A stretch of 64,000 bases of DNA from Diphasiastrum complanatum. Lineage: Eukaryota > Streptophyta > Lycopodiopsida > Lycopodiales > Lycopodiaceae. A program made the position numbers and the translations under genes. The notes under the pieces were generated by a model. That model saw nothing but the letters and a program-made list of their open reading frames with translations. It was not told where the DNA came from and ran no database searches. Positions 1-11,199 of the stretch are shown here, in pieces. How positions within the stretch are numbered: position 1 is the first letter of the stretch; every line of letters starts with the position of its first letter. Location: NCBI GenBank assembly GCA_029204225.1, contig CM055095.1, positions 69,478,110 through 69,542,109 on the forward strand, given 5' to 3'.

Positions 1-567
1 AGCCACATGGACTCCACCATATTTCTTGAGTTTCTTCTTGGAATCACAATTTGAGAAGGTCTCTCCTCCTCAATCCTTGGCACACTTGAACCTTGAGATG
101 ACTCCTTAAGATCCTCTTCATGATGCTCCTTCTTGATGGAAATCCGAGACCTCCATGTCTCATAATGATCACAACAAGTATGACCATTCAATATGCACTT
201 CCTATGATTATCAAGATTATTTATGCTAAAAACATAAGTCCAAAAATCACCACAACTTGGCATGATTTTTTCAATATTGAAATCAAAAGGCATTTCCATC
301 TCAATAAGGTTAACTACTTGCTTATGGATATAAGTGTCCACTTTGGATGCTTCACTTATTCTCATAAGAAGTTTACAACTTGCCTTTAAGATTGAAAACT
401 TACAATTTTCATCTTTATGAATGAACACATCATTCATGATCTTATTGAAACCAAAAGATCCTACATTATGAAGATATTTCCATTGCCTTGACTTCATAAC
501 TAATGTAAGCTTACAAGGAAAACATATTTTGCTATCTTTTAAGGCATCACACTCAACTAGTATTGCC
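1..567. other. AT-rich edge region, no gene recognised
   Basis: Only short open frames without recognisable motifs are present. The segment lies downstream of a minus-strand Copia gag remnant, so it is probably more of that element's interior, but I see no diagnostic protease or integrase motif in it. Confidence 0.3.
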
Positions 568-1221
568 TTAATATTCAAAGCAAAATGGTTCTTCATAAGT
601 TGACATGAGAGCATAAATGAAACTATTTTCATTTTGTGATTGCTCCTTATTCTTGATTGATTTCTCTTGGATAATAACAATAAGTTTGAACTTGTCCAAA
701 GTTACAAGCAAAATACTTTCCAAGGACATAAAATAAATCCAAGTTAATTTCATGAAAGTGACATCTATCTTTGCATCTTGAACCAAACAATGCACTTCCA
801 AATGAAAAATTTCAAAAGATTCAACATGTGTTGTGATGGACTCTTGAAGACAAATCTTGCAAGTCCTTATGAGACTCCAAGCCTCATTCACCTTTCCACA
901 AAGGAAACACCTTTCCTTGGACTTGTCCTTCTTGTATTCGCATTCTGAACTTGAAGCTCCATCCTTCACCTTGGCCCCCTTGCTTTGATTCTCCTTGGAT
1001 GGATTGGTCTTCTTTTTGTAGCATCTTGAGAAAAAATATCCTCCCTTGCCACAAAGGTTGCACTCAGGATCCTTTCTTTCCTTCAATAGGATGCCACCTA
1101 TTGATGTCATGTGAATAAAAACCTGTGATACGATTCTACAAATGTAAATTGTGACTTTCAAGAGACTAGACTTGAACATCTTCAACAATCTAGAAGGATC
1201 TACAAAAGATCTAGCCCACAA
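568..1221 (-). pseudogene. Copia gag remnant with degenerate zinc knuckles
   Basis: An open frame of 217 codons contains two knuckle-like motifs. CNLCGKGGYFFSRC has the CX2CX4HX4C spacing but with Tyr in place of His. A second motif begins RCFLCGK and then loses the pattern. Between them lies a Lys/Ser-rich linker like that of the better preserved gag at 23270-24307, where the knuckle is intact. In that family the protein is the nucleocapsid-like capsid precursor that packages element RNA in cytoplasmic particles. This copy lacks the N-terminal capsid domain in frame and has lost a zinc ligand, so it is almost certainly dead. Its minus orientation agrees with the PBS at 2403-2418 and the LTR at 2419-3249. 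The exact element boundaries to the left cannot be seen. Confidence 0.5.
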
Positions 1222-2402
1222 ACCTAAGAATCAATCTTCACAGTAATGACTAGTAACTTGGAAACTTTGCTTTGATCACTAAGACAAAAGCCCACAATAT
1301 TTGAATCAAATCACTAAAGAAATCAGATCCAATCTCCTATTGGACTCATCAAATACCAGTGACTCTTCCTTTTGAAAGTTGAAATGGATATGAAAAAGAT
1401 TTGACACCTAGATTTTCCTTTTCACTTGACTTCTCAACACTTGAGATCCCCACCAATTACTCTACTTTTTAAGACTTGGAATGAAATTCAAAATCAAAAG
1501 TTGTAATTTTTCTCACTAAGATATTGTGCTTCAAACAGCTAATGTCACTTAGAAAGATTTGATCACTAGGAAGAGACAAACTCTCCACCAATAACAACAC
1601 AAAATGAGCTTCTAGATCTTGCCCTCTACAAAGGAAGGAACTCTTAGAAAATTGGATCTCTCTCTACACATTTGCCATATACACCTTAATGACTCTTTTT
1701 AAACCTTACAATCACTCAAACGAATTGAGTAGGGTTTAACAATGTGACTTGGATCTCAATCTCTTTTCTAGAACTCTCAATTTAAGCCAATCTACGTCAA
1801 ATTCTACAAAAGATTTGCATAGATGCTCTATATGCACTAGAAACTCTCAAAGGTTTCACTTGGAGGACAGATCCAAGGATGTTTTCTAGCAAATTGATGC
1901 TTCTAAACTTGACCCTATCACTCTTGAACAAATCTAGAGTGATGGTACAATGGATTTCAACCTCTCACCTTGCATATCACTCCTTCATCTATGATTTTTA
2001 GCAAAATCTCTCTCAACTTCAACATGCACTCAAAAAATCAAAGATAATCAATTAATTCACCTAATTCAAGCTTCAAATTTAATTTCTTGGCAAATCTAAT
2101 CCAACAATTAATCAAGGGATTAGATTCTCTATAGAAAATGCTTGATTTTGCACCAAAATCACTCAAATTGGGTATGTGAGTTAAACTCTACAAATTTTTG
2201 AAATTTCTCAGTCAAAACTGGAGATGTATGGCCTCACACGTGTGAAAAGGATTCCTACAGCCCACAACAAGATCTGGACCAAAAATTTTTAGAATAGCTA
2301 TCAAATCCAACTTGCTACACAAAATTTGACTAGTTTCCAAAAAACTGCTAATTTTGGCTTTGATTTGGATCAACCCTATCAATTTCAATAAAACCTCTTG
2401 TA
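1222..2402 (-). other. Decayed leader/5' interior of a minus-strand Copia (copy 1)
   Basis: This stretch has no convincing coding frame. From about 1451 onward it is closely similar, base for base, to 50577-51523, which also ends at a PBS and an LTR. It includes the G-box palindrome at 2234-2245 near the PBS end. I infer that it is the untranslated leader and early gag region of the element whose 5' LTR is 2419-3249. Confidence 0.55.
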
Positions 2403-2418
2403 CTTGGCTCTGATACCA
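2403..2418 (-). promoter_or_regulatory. Copia primer binding site
   Basis: Read on the minus strand this is TGGTATCAGAGCCAAG, which matches the initiator-Met tRNA 3' end used by plant Copia elements as primer. It directly abuts the LTR end at 2419, which fixes the element orientation as minus. Confidence 0.85.
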
Positions 2419-3249
2419 TGTGAAAAAAGTACAAAAAGGACCAAGAGTGGATCCTAATCTGATCCTCAAGAGGGATTGTTGTCAGATTACTTGATCTATC
2501 AATCTACTTCAGATTAAGATCAATCTAGATCAATTCTAGATACAAAATCCTAACAAGAACAATCATTAATTGAAGGTAAGTGTACTTTTTGGTTTCACAC
2601 GTGTGAAACACTTTCTGAGTACGGACTCCAACCTAAAAATCAAGTACACATTGATAGAACCTCAAAACAATCAAAACAAATGTAGACAAATGGAGAGAAT
2701 CACTCAAAATTGTTTCAAAAACCAAGATTGGTGTCTCACATTGATTATGGCCAAATGTGGCTCTATATATACAATAAGTGAGAGCTCGTGGTGCTGATCA
2801 TCCCTCTGATCCCACACGTGTGAAGGTGCTTTGTCATATGATGATTCATCATGCAAAACTGACACTTGGACAAAACCTTCTATTTTGAGCACTTTTGGTC
2901 CATTTTCCTTCTATATGGAAGTCTACTTGAAAATCTTCTAGAGGTCAAAATTCGCCTACTTCAACTTATTCCACACATGTGAGCTGTCCTCTACACATGT
3001 GATATGACACCTAACCAAAGGATGTGGCTCATGCAATCAATAGATTGATGCCATGTGTCATATGTCTAGAAAACTAGTTTTTGGCCTTTTTAGCCACTAG
3101 AACTTTAATTAAATTATATGTACAACCTATATGATTATGGTACATGACAAGTACACTATTTTCACACGTGGGAACAGGCTCCACACATGTGTGTTTATCT
3201 ATATACAAGATTTTTGGCCTCTACCAAGCTTATTTTTGCATTTTTCACA
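2419..3249 (-). repeat. Copia family A LTR, 831 bp (5' LTR of minus element)
   Basis: The ends are TGTGAAAAA and TTTTTCACA, an inverted terminal repeat with the TG...CA form expected of LTRs. A nearly identical 831-bp copy is at 51540-52370 and an inverted 823-bp copy is at 52952-53774. It carries an 18-bp perfect palindrome centred on CACGTG (2592-2609), another partial G-box palindrome at 2813-2823, and a TATA-like CTCTATATATA stretch near 2761. No partner LTR is inside the window on the left. Confidence 0.85.
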
Positions 3250-3545
3250 TTGATGTGTGAATGTGCTTGTTGATGCTTTTTTCTCTTAAAGTTTGGTTTG
3301 GAATTAATATCAGGTAGATGTGCAGGACCTGGAGATCGATCTATCATTCCACTATTTCTGATGTCTCCTGGTTTCTACTCCTTGAGGAGTTCTTCTTACA
3401 ACTGTTGAGTGATAGTTGTAGGATTTCCATTGCTTTAGTTTAGAAGTTGTTGTGCTGATGTTGATTCTTTGATTTCAGTAGGAGTAGATTTAGTTTAATT
3501 TCATGTTTCTTCAATAGATTAGATTAATAATAATCTACACTGTGT
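3250..3545 (+). repeat. Dispersed repeat block (inverted relative at about 59560-59870)
   Basis: About 300 bp here resemble the reverse complement of 59560-59870. Shared strings include AGGTAGATGTGCA, GAGGAGTTCTT and GATTTCAGTAGGA. No coding frame is evident. It probably represents the end of an LTR or leader of another element family, now stranded between the family A LTR and the gag remnant that follows. Confidence 0.45.
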
Positions 3546-3639
3546 AATAATAAAACAAGAACTGAAGCAGTATGTAGAAAGTAGAAAACGAGTTCTTGAC
3601 AAATCCTATATTCAAGATGATCGACCATTATTAAATAAG

Positions 3640-4250
3640 GTTCTGAATCAGGTCGTAGGTGTGCCTTTGACAGGCGGGACACACTACCATTGTTCTATTC
3701 AAGATGATGATGTCGTCATGACCTTACTTTCTTCTCTTCCAAAGTCCTATGAGCACTTTGTGGTGATGATCTCCACACAACCGGACCTCACCCTTCAAAA
3801 GGTGATCGGTCATCTTTAAGGGCAAGAATCAAGTGCAGTAGCAACATTAAAAGCCTCACACTCAAGGCGAGCTTGGTGGATCGCACAAGAAGCTTTTCTA
3901 CAAATATTGCAAAAGAGCCTATCACAACATCAAGGAGTGTTGCATCAGAATCTACAACGAGAAAGAAGCAGCAACAACAACAACAACCAGACTCCTCCAA
4001 CACGGCTGAATTCAAGGAGCAAGATACACACTTGTTAATGGCTTACAGCAGCAGCAAAGACTGTGATAGCTGGTACCTGGATAGCGGTGCTACCCAACAC
4101 ATGACCTCTCGCAAGGAATGGTTTACGGAGTACACAGCTCACAACAGAGACCAATTTATCTACCTCGGAGATTCTAGCACCATACGCGTGGAAGGCAAAG
4201 GAGCAGTGAAGATCAGCTTCAACACAAAGATACCAAGGCACCAACCGTGA
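3640..4250 (+). pseudogene. Copia gag C-terminus plus protease start, truncated
   Basis: The translated stretch 3690-3820 gives a gag signature of the UBN2 type (LLSSLPKSYEHFV, then a frame break). The 125-codon frame 3873-4250 follows with a polyglutamine run and the pepsin-like protease motif WYLDSGATQHMTS, where DSGA is the catalytic aspartate motif. The frame then stops and the coding sequence runs straight into a polypurine tract and LTR. Integrase, RT and RNase H are absent, so this is an internally deleted derivative. A gag zinc knuckle is not visible between the two parts. Confidence 0.6.
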
Positions 4251-4252
4251 CC

Positions 4253-4263
4253 TTAAGGGAGAC
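4253..4263 (+). promoter_or_regulatory. Polypurine tract before LTR
   Basis: TTAAGGGAGAC lies immediately before the LTR start TGTTGGAAATC, the usual position of the plus-strand DNA primer. It shows that the LTR at 4264 is a 3' LTR in plus orientation. Confidence 0.6.
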
Positions 4264-5670
4264 TGTTGGAAATCAAGCCCACAATTGTCTCCTTGGTGAA
4301 TAACTTATTTCTATTTCATGATTTTTTTTGCATGTTTATTGATCATTGATATAGGGTCAGGTGAAACCAACTTTCATCTATGTCTGCTCATCTGATACCT
4401 GCAGGAATCACAAACTCAGACATCCAATTTATTTGAAGAACATCTACAATGGGCTTTCGGCTGATCTCCAGCAAAGGGTAACCAATCCTATCATAAATTC
4501 AAGTTTAGATGTTAAATTCAATAACTTGAAGTCATTGAAGACTTGGCCATCTTCAACAACTTCCACGAAATTAGCATTTACACACAAGTCTGCAGAAATA
4601 CATTACTTTTTGGCAGTCTGTAGAAATACAATACGTTTTCAATAGCTTCGACTTTTTCGCATTTTCTCAAAATGTGACACTTGCATAGTTCAAAAGTTTA
4701 ACTTGTGTGCAGTTCAAAAGTTTAACTTCTTTTAACACCTTCAACTTTGTCGCATTTTCCCGAAAAATGCGAAGAGACAAGACAATTCTCGAAGGTCATG
4801 TATTTTCATGAGTTAAACTGTTTTAAAGACACCTTCGCCTTTTTTAGGGCACCTTCAATTTTTGCAAAAAATACGAAAGAGAGAGAGAGAATCCCGAAGG
4901 TCGTCTAAAATAAACAAGGAACATCCTAGCGATGTCCTCATCCATGTAAACGATGATGATTCATTGACCATATACTCTATGTACAGTTGTCACAAAAGCC
5001 ACATACTTCCAAGTACAACGGCTTTCCTAATTAGGTGACAATCATTCAATGTAATTAATACACGGATGAAATCTATGAATAGATCATCCAAGCACAGAGT
5101 AGTGGTTGTTCCATCCATGAGATGCATTATTTGAGCCTCCCAATTACGCCGTCATTTTGCTTGTGATTGCTATTTGTATTGTGCTTCAGTGTAATGTAGC
5201 AGCAACTTGCTTTTATCAGTGTACAACGTAGATGAATGCTTGTTGTGATTAAATACACTTTCACTACTGTTTGATCGCGCTTGTTTACTCACTCTGATCA
5301 GAACACGGATGTCTATGACTCCTCAATTTTTGATCATACAATGGTTGTCTTTGATGCCTGAGGATCTCGCAATATCATACTGCTCTTCCATTTATTTCAG
5401 AACTATACTTCACATTGAATCTGATTTCAGTAGTACCACACACAAACCATCTCTAATCTCTTCGGTGGACTGTACTCTTGTTTTTAGAATATGAATTAAT
5501 TTTTAAAATCATGTTGGACAATCAGAACGCATAAAGTTGTGATTGTTTCTAGCATAAGCTATCTATTAGACTATTTTTGCACCTAGTAGCCGATTAGAAC
5601 GAGAGAGCTGTTCCACAATATTCCTGCTCTCTTCTCCATTCTCGTTCTTCCTATCTCCCTTGCCCCATCA
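4264..5670 (+). repeat. Long Copia LTR, about 1.4 kb (plus)
   Basis: The sequence starts TGTTGGAAATC and ends TGCCCCATCA. It is homologous in reverse orientation to 54204-55786, which is followed by a PBS and gag and so confirms LTR identity and boundaries. It contains repeats of GTCGCATTT-type words around 4650-4900 and a GA tract at about 4877-4889. The copy cuts a Ty3-like gag at 5671. Its 5' partner is missing. Confidence 0.65.
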
Positions 5671-6175
5671 ATGTGCGCCACGACATTGTGGGCACCATGT
5701 ATCTTTTCGCCTATGGATAGCGTTACCAGATGGCAATTGCCCTGGAAACTGACTCTGAAAAGATTTTAAGGCTTGTTGAAACTCTTTGTTCAGTTTCTTT
5801 ATCTATTGTTGATGTTGTTGACTCATCAACTCAAACTGAAGTTTCCAGACTTGGTTTAAATCTCGGGGCACATTAGGATGATTATCAAGATAAACACGGT
5901 GAGCTCTTCTCTCTTTCTGGGCCTCATCATCAGACCCTTCATCTTCTTCACAAATGGCATCGGACATGGTAGACTTAAGAGTAAAATACTCTTTATTAGG
6001 TTTAAGTTCTTTCCAGATGCGTCTTGAAAGACCAACTATAAACCATATGATCAACATTTTATCAGCTGGTTGTTCATGGACTTGACTTCTAAGACGCTTA
6101 AAGCGCTCGAAATATTCACAATATGGCAAAACATGCCAAGCTTCCCTACATGAGAGAGACTCAAATTCCTACAGT
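5671..6175 (-). pseudogene. Ty3/gypsy-like gag fragment
   Basis: The 108-codon frame 5803-6129 reads like the end of a plant Ty3-type gag: YFERFKRLRSQV, LIIWFIVGLSRRI, then an acidic linker and a Gln-rich tail. After a frame break, a knuckle start (WCPQCRGAH) is visible near 5671-5700, and it is cut off exactly where the LTR 4264-5670 begins. The frame seems open upstream to about 6165, where an LTR-like block starts. The product would be a structural protein of retrotransposon particles. No pol is attached. Confidence 0.5.
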
Positions 6176-6551
6176 GGAGTTGCATGGAAAGTCCACTTAA
6201 CTGAACTAATTCACCTACCAGTGATTCACATGTGTAACTTCATGCATGGATGTTGCATGTACTGCATGTTAACTCATAAAACTGCCTAGACATGTGTAGA
6301 TCACAGAAACCACTTTGCATGTTGCATGCACTGATTGCATGTGGCTTGCATGCATACAGTATGACTTTGCATGCTATCTAAACATCTGCATGTCATCAAA
6401 ATTGAACCTATCTAACTCAAATCCGAGCTATACTAGAAGGTTATGTGCTTTTTTCACATACCTTTTATGTACAATATAAAATATAGTGGAAATCACCATG
6501 GACATGGCCCCAAACTCGAGATAGGAAGATAATATTTTAATAATCTTCACA
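6176..6551 (-). repeat. Copia 3' LTR with TGCATG (RY-type) cluster
   Basis: On the minus strand the RNase H frame ends, then a purine tract (TTTAAGGAG) is followed by TGTGAAGATTATT, the LTR start at 6551. The left end at about 6176 is inferred from a TGG...CCA boundary next to the gag fragment. Around ten TGCATG words occur between 6180 and 6395. A related block in the same orientation is at about 12190-12425. Confidence 0.55.
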
Positions 6552-6562
6552 CTCCTTAAAAT

Positions 6563-8307
6563 TTATGTTCCTATCAATATAGACTTCGAAATTAGGCCAA
6601 GGTTAGACCTCATCTTCATAAAGACATTCTTGAGTAGAGGCTTGGTGAGAAGATCTGCAATACAATCTGAAGATGCAACATGTTCTAATGAGATCTCTCT
6701 CCCAATGACTTTTTCTCTTACAAAATGATAAGCCACTTCAATATGCTTGCTCCTTGCATGAAAGACTGGATTATTTGCAAGAGCCTGAGCAGAAATGTTA
6801 TCGTTCTTGATAATTGGAAGATTTTCATCTACATAACACTTTAGCTCCAAAAGTAGCCTTTTGATCCATAAAACCTCTTTTGTTGTAGTTGTAAGAGATT
6901 TGTATTCAGTTTCACAGGATGATAAGGAAATAGTTGCTTGCTTCTTTGATAGCCAAGAAACCAAGTTCCCTCCAAGAAATATAGTGTAAGCACTTGTGGA
7001 TTTTCTATCCAACCTGTCTCCTGCAAAATCTAAATTTGAAAAGGCAATCAAAGTCAGATCTTCTCCTTAAATGTAGAATAATCCATAATCTAAGGTAGAA
7101 GATATACACCTCAAGACTCTTTTAGCCAACTTCCAATGATATAGCTTTGGATCCTGCATGTGTTGAATTAGCTTATGAACACAAAAGCTTAGATCAAGCC
7201 TAGTCACTGTTAACCAAATAAGTGAGCCAATAAGACTCATATAAAGAGTGATGTCCACAAAGGATTTTTCATCATCTTTAATAGGAACTTTTACAGTGTG
7301 CTCCATAGGTGTATCTATGTCTTTGCAATTTATCATATTGAATTTTCTGAGCATGGAAAGTGCATATCTACTTTGGCTTATAAATGCATGACCTTTACAA
7401 AAATCTATTTCAAGGCCTAGAATATAGTGAAGAACTCCTAAGTCCTGCATCTTAAACTCAGTACCAAGTGCATGCTTAGTTTCTTCAACTAACTTCTCAT
7501 TATTTCCACAAAGAATGATATCATCTACATAGATGGGAAGTATCATTACAAAGTTATCTACAAACTTATAATACAGTGAAGGGTCATATTCACTTAGACA
7601 AATTCGAGTGATATGAGATAGGAGTTGAGCCTTGCATACCAAGACCTTGGTGTCTGTATCAATCCATACAGACTTTTGAATAAAAGACAAACTTTTGATT
7701 CATCACCTTCCTTCACAAAACCTGGAGGCTGCTCTATGTAAATCTCCTCCTCAAGGTAACCATTGAGAAATGCATTAGAAACATCGAGCTGGAACATACT
7801 CCATTTGTGAAAACATGCAAGAGATATGAGTATTCAGATTGTTGCCATCTTTGCAACTGGTGCAAAGGTGTCTTCATAGTCAAGACCTTTGATCTGTGAG
7901 TAGCCTTTGGCACAAAGTCTTGCTTTATGCTTATTGATAGATCCATCATGACTATACTTGATTCATAATACCCACTTACATCCAATCACATGCATGTTGT
8001 TTGGTGGCTCCACAAGCTCCCATGTGTTGTTTAACATCAAGGCTTCAAACCCTTGGTTCATGGCTTCAACCCGCTCCTTGGATTTAAGTGCTTCTTGGAC
8101 ATCCTTAGGCTCTTCATCTGATATGAAAAGTGCATGATAGGAAGTTTCACCTTTCACTTGACTTCCTTCAGCATCATATGTGAGTTTGCTTGGCTCAGAT
8201 CTTGCTCTTGTAGATCTTCTGAGTGTGGTAGCTTGAATTTGCTCCTCCTCAAGCCTCGGCCTCACCTCTTCTTGAGCAGCACCAAAATTGATGATTTTGT
8301 ATGCCAT
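6563..8307 (-). pseudogene. Copia reverse transcriptase and RNase H, frameshifted
   Basis: Overlapping frames on the minus strand reconstruct the end of a Copia polyprotein. 7963-8307 carries an acidic linker and the RT start (NNTWELVEPP, then GCKWVL). 7594-7797 has the FQLDVSNAFLNG and LYGL motifs. 7067-7690 has the catalytic YVDD box and the GSLIWL region. 6563-7051 is RNase H (SWLSKKQATISLSSCETEYK, then HARSKHIEVAYHF). At least three frameshifts separate these parts and gag, protease and integrase are absent, so it cannot function. The RT would copy element RNA into DNA. Its 3' LTR is the block at 6176-6551. Confidence 0.8.
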
Positions 8308-8338
8308 TGTGCTCTTGTCATAGATTTTTCAAGTATCG

Positions 8339-8432
8339 TTGTTCTCTGATCAATCTTGTGCAATCACAACACCTCTGTAGGGTGTGTGGTGAAGTTCACA
8401 CGTGCTAAAAGCTTCACATGGTATCAGAGCTC
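8339..8432 (+). repeat. LTR tail plus PBS of a plus-strand Copia
   Basis: The segment ends GCTTCACA and is followed by TGGTATCAGAGCTC (8419-8432), a plus-strand PBS. Only the last about 80 bp of the LTR remain because the minus-strand RT fragment ends at 8308. A CACACGTG word lies at about 8396-8403. Confidence 0.6.
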
Positions 8433-8640
8433 AATGCTTTGAAGATGTGAGGGTATATACATCAGATTATCGATGTTTTTGCTTGCAGAAACTCGGATTT
8501 GGGAGAGGGATTCAAACTTGCTGAGAAAAAAGCAATTTGTGGAACATAAGTTGATCAAATCAAGGCTGATATGATCCAACGGAGCTCTGTACAGACAGAG
8601 AGCTCACACGTGTGAAATCAGCCCTCATTAATGAGTGCTA
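8433..8640 (+). other. Leader-like sequence downstream of PBS
   Basis: Noncoding sequence after the plus-strand PBS. It contains the palindrome TCACACGTGTGA (8604-8615) preceded by GAGCTCTGTACAG, an arrangement like the leaders at 2220-2250 and 24720-24750. No gag frame follows, so the element is truncated. Confidence 0.4.
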
Positions 8641-9737
8641 CTTCTCAAGGAATGATCCAAATTTGATGTTCTATAGCTTGTTGGATAGGTATTAAAGAGT
8701 AGAGTGTGAAAAAAAGTGGATCTTGAATGGATCCAAACTCCCAAAATACTTGGCTAAGATCCTTGCACAACAAGCTACAAAAGCTAGAAATGGCAAAGCA
8801 TCCTAATGCTACCTTTGATACACATGAACTTGACAAAGCATTCAAGAGACAAAAGAAACTAATAAAGGGTACTGATGGCAACCAAAAACAATAGCATACC
8901 AGCCCTACAACAACATCCTACCACTTTTGGAAACCTCTTAAGATCATACACAAAAGCATTAGAGGAGTTCTAAATCCAAAAAAGACCTTTGTAAAGATTC
9001 TTTTTATATTTTTTCTCAAATGTTTCTTACACATGGACCAATCAAAACACTCAAATTTGAGATCTACATAACGTAACTTTTGGAGTCCACATTTTGATTC
9101 CATACTAAAAATGGCATAACTTTTTAGTGGTAAGTCCGAATTTAGCGGAGTTTAGTGCATTGAAAAGTGCTCGACAAGGGCTTTCCAATGATATGTTACA
9201 TCACATACTTTTGAACTACGATTAAAAAGTTAGGGCAAGTCAAAAGTATTAGTGCTATAATATTTCAATAATAAAAAAGGCATTTTGCACGAATTCTTAA
9301 AGGGTCTTTTTGGAAATCAAAACTCCTCTAATGCTTGAAGACAATACACAAAGCAATGCTCTCAATGGAGGAAGAAACTGTGACAATGATCTATTGATCT
9401 CTCTCAACAATACAATAAGTTTCTCCAACCCATTCTCCATGAATTTCAGCCTAATACAGGTGAGAGACATGACTCTCTCTCCTCTCTCTAGAACTTAGGA
9501 CCCAATATTAGGGCACCAATAGCCTAAAATAGCCAATTTTGGCATATATGTCCAAATAACATGATTTTGGTGTCATTTCAAAGGTCTTGAAGTTTGAGAC
9601 TTCTTTAATATGAAATATATACTAAAATAAAAGTATGTAGGCCTCTTTCACACGTGTGAAAGGTTATATCCAAAACTATGTACAAAAATTGCCAATTTAG
9701 GCCTCAAACTAGCTAGGAAATGTTGACAATTTTCACA
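8641..9737 (-). repeat. Probable 3' LTR of the pol-less minus-strand element
   Basis: The LTR start on the minus strand is TGTGAAAATTGTC at 9737, directly after the polypurine tract GTTGAAGAGGGAG (9738-9750). The leftward extent is not certain. An 18-bp perfect palindrome CTTTCACACGTGTGAAAG is at 9645-9662. No coding sequence is convincing in this interval. Confidence 0.45.
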
Positions 9738-9750
9738 CTCCCTCTTCAAC

Positions 9751-11193
9751 TTAACTTGCTAGTTTTACAACACTACTTTGCTCCAACTTAAGAATGATCT
9801 CCATCATGATAATAGATCTCTTCTCAAGTGTTCTAATATGTACAATATGAAGTACAACATAATTGATATAGATAATAGTGTCCATATAAGATGCTTCACT
9901 ATTTCTTACATCAATTTTACATAGAATGGTGAACAAGATACATGTAAAAGAACATAGAATCACAATGAAAGGATTCCTCCATGTATCCACCTTTAAATTC
10001 TCTGTAAAACAGTAGCAAACAATTGTAAGTGAAAGTAACCAAAAAGTGTTTGCATGCCTCCTCCATATTATTCCCATAGTGAATGCACCATGTATCTCCA
10101 TGAATGAACCTCCATCACCACCTTGCCTTTGTAGATCTCCAATCCATGAAAGCCCTTGAGTGAATGGATGCCAAAATGATGTGTTCTCTGCTCCATTTGA
10201 ATGAGCAAAACCTGAACTTAAAATACTTGAAGTATCTCCACAAGATTTGCATACAACCCTTGATCCTACATTGTCAACAATTTGCCGATTTGCCAACACT
10301 AGGATGCTAGATCTTGACCTTTGCTCAAAAGTAAACATATTGAACACTTCAATATCTTTCAAGATTTGAATGAATGCGTGTACTTGATCATAAAAACCAG
10401 CAATGACAACTATTCCATCTCCAAGATCCAAAGGATGCAAAACTATGGAACTAGTTTTATTGAATTTTGACAATTTCAACACATTGACATGACAATGTTC
10501 ATACATGAGATTAAACAAGTAAGGTAGAGTAAAAGGACACTTCCTTGCTGCTCCAAGAACCTTACTTGATCCTTCAAGAACCTGTAAAAACAGATCCAAA
10601 ATGCTTTTCCCATGTGGCTCCCCTTTGATGCTGTTGACTAGCTTCCAATTGCTACTTGCCTCTTGGTGTTGAGGAAGCAATTCAAGATCAACATCTTGAT
10701 CTTCCAAGAAAACATCAAGGACTTTGAATTTATAAACATCTTCAGATCTAAACCTCTGAAGATACTCCCTCTCAAACACATGATTAACATCCCACAAGAT
10801 CTCATCATTGCTTGATTTCAACCTTTCACTATAGTTAGTGAAAACAATGTCACCATTATAAACCAAAAGATAGATTTCTATAATTCTATCCAACATGAAG
10901 TAGAGTAGATGAAGTTGAATATCAAGCCTAATCAAAACAGCCCATTTGAGTTCAAACCAAACCTCAATGAGCTCACCAAGGAGATCTTCCTTGCCTTGAA
11001 GAAATTGCCACTTGAGTTGCTCCATGTAGTCTTCTTCATCCAACCTTTTGCCATTTTGATCATGCATGAACACTCCACCACAATCATAGCATCCTTGGAG
11101 TTGATGAATAGATGTAAGATCCATGCCTTGGATCTTTCCAAGAGTCACTCTTCCTTTGCCCTTTCCTTCACAAGACTCCCTCTTAATGATCAC
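9751..11193 (-). CDS. Unrecognised long ORF in place of pol in a Copia derivative
   Basis: This open frame of 480 codons does not resemble integrase, RT, RNase H or any family I know. The N-terminal part has the stretch LGKIQGMDLTS followed by a Cys pair (YDC) and an acidic helix-rich region containing FEREYLQRFRSED. Two strongly hydrophobic stretches near residues 380-430 could cross a membrane. The last about 40 codons run into the polypurine tract and are probably not protein-coding. The upstream frame 11406-11993 holds protease-type sequence, so the ORF sits where pol should be. A diverged, broken copy is at about 56340-59290. Where the copies align by eye, many differences change amino acids, which argues against strong protein-level selection. 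The first ATG at 11193 is only the first in frame; homology continues upstream through a stop. Confidence 0.45.
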   Translation of the reverse strand: MIIKRESCEGKGKGRVTLGKIQGMDLTSIHQLQGCYDCGGVFMHDQNGKRLDEEDYMEQLKWQFLQGKEDLLGELIEVWFELKWAVLIRLDIQLHLLYFMLDRIIEIYLLVYNGDIVFTNYSERLKSSNDEILWDVNHVFEREYLQRFRSEDVYKFKVLDVFLEDQDVDLELLPQHQEASSNWKLVNSIKGEPHGKSILDLFLQVLEGSSKVLGAARKCPFTLPYLFNLMYEHCHVNVLKLSKFNKTSSIVLHPLDLGDGIVVIAGFYDQVHAFIQILKDIEVFNMFTFEQRSRSSILVLANRQIVDNVGSRVVCKSCGDTSSILSSGFAHSNGAENTSFWHPFTQGLSWIGDLQRQGGDGGSFMEIHGAFTMGIIWRRHANTFWLLSLTIVCYCFTENLKVDTWRNPFIVILCSFTCILFTILCKIDVRNSEASYMDTIIYINYVVLHIVHIRTLEKRSIIMMEIILKLEQSSVVKLAS

Positions 11194-11199
11194 GCCACA

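Noticed and set aside
9751..11193. Envelope-like third ORF of a Copia element (SIRE type)
   Set aside because: Envelope-like ORFs follow a complete pol. Here pol is missing and the ORF comes straight after protease sequence. I keep it as unknown.
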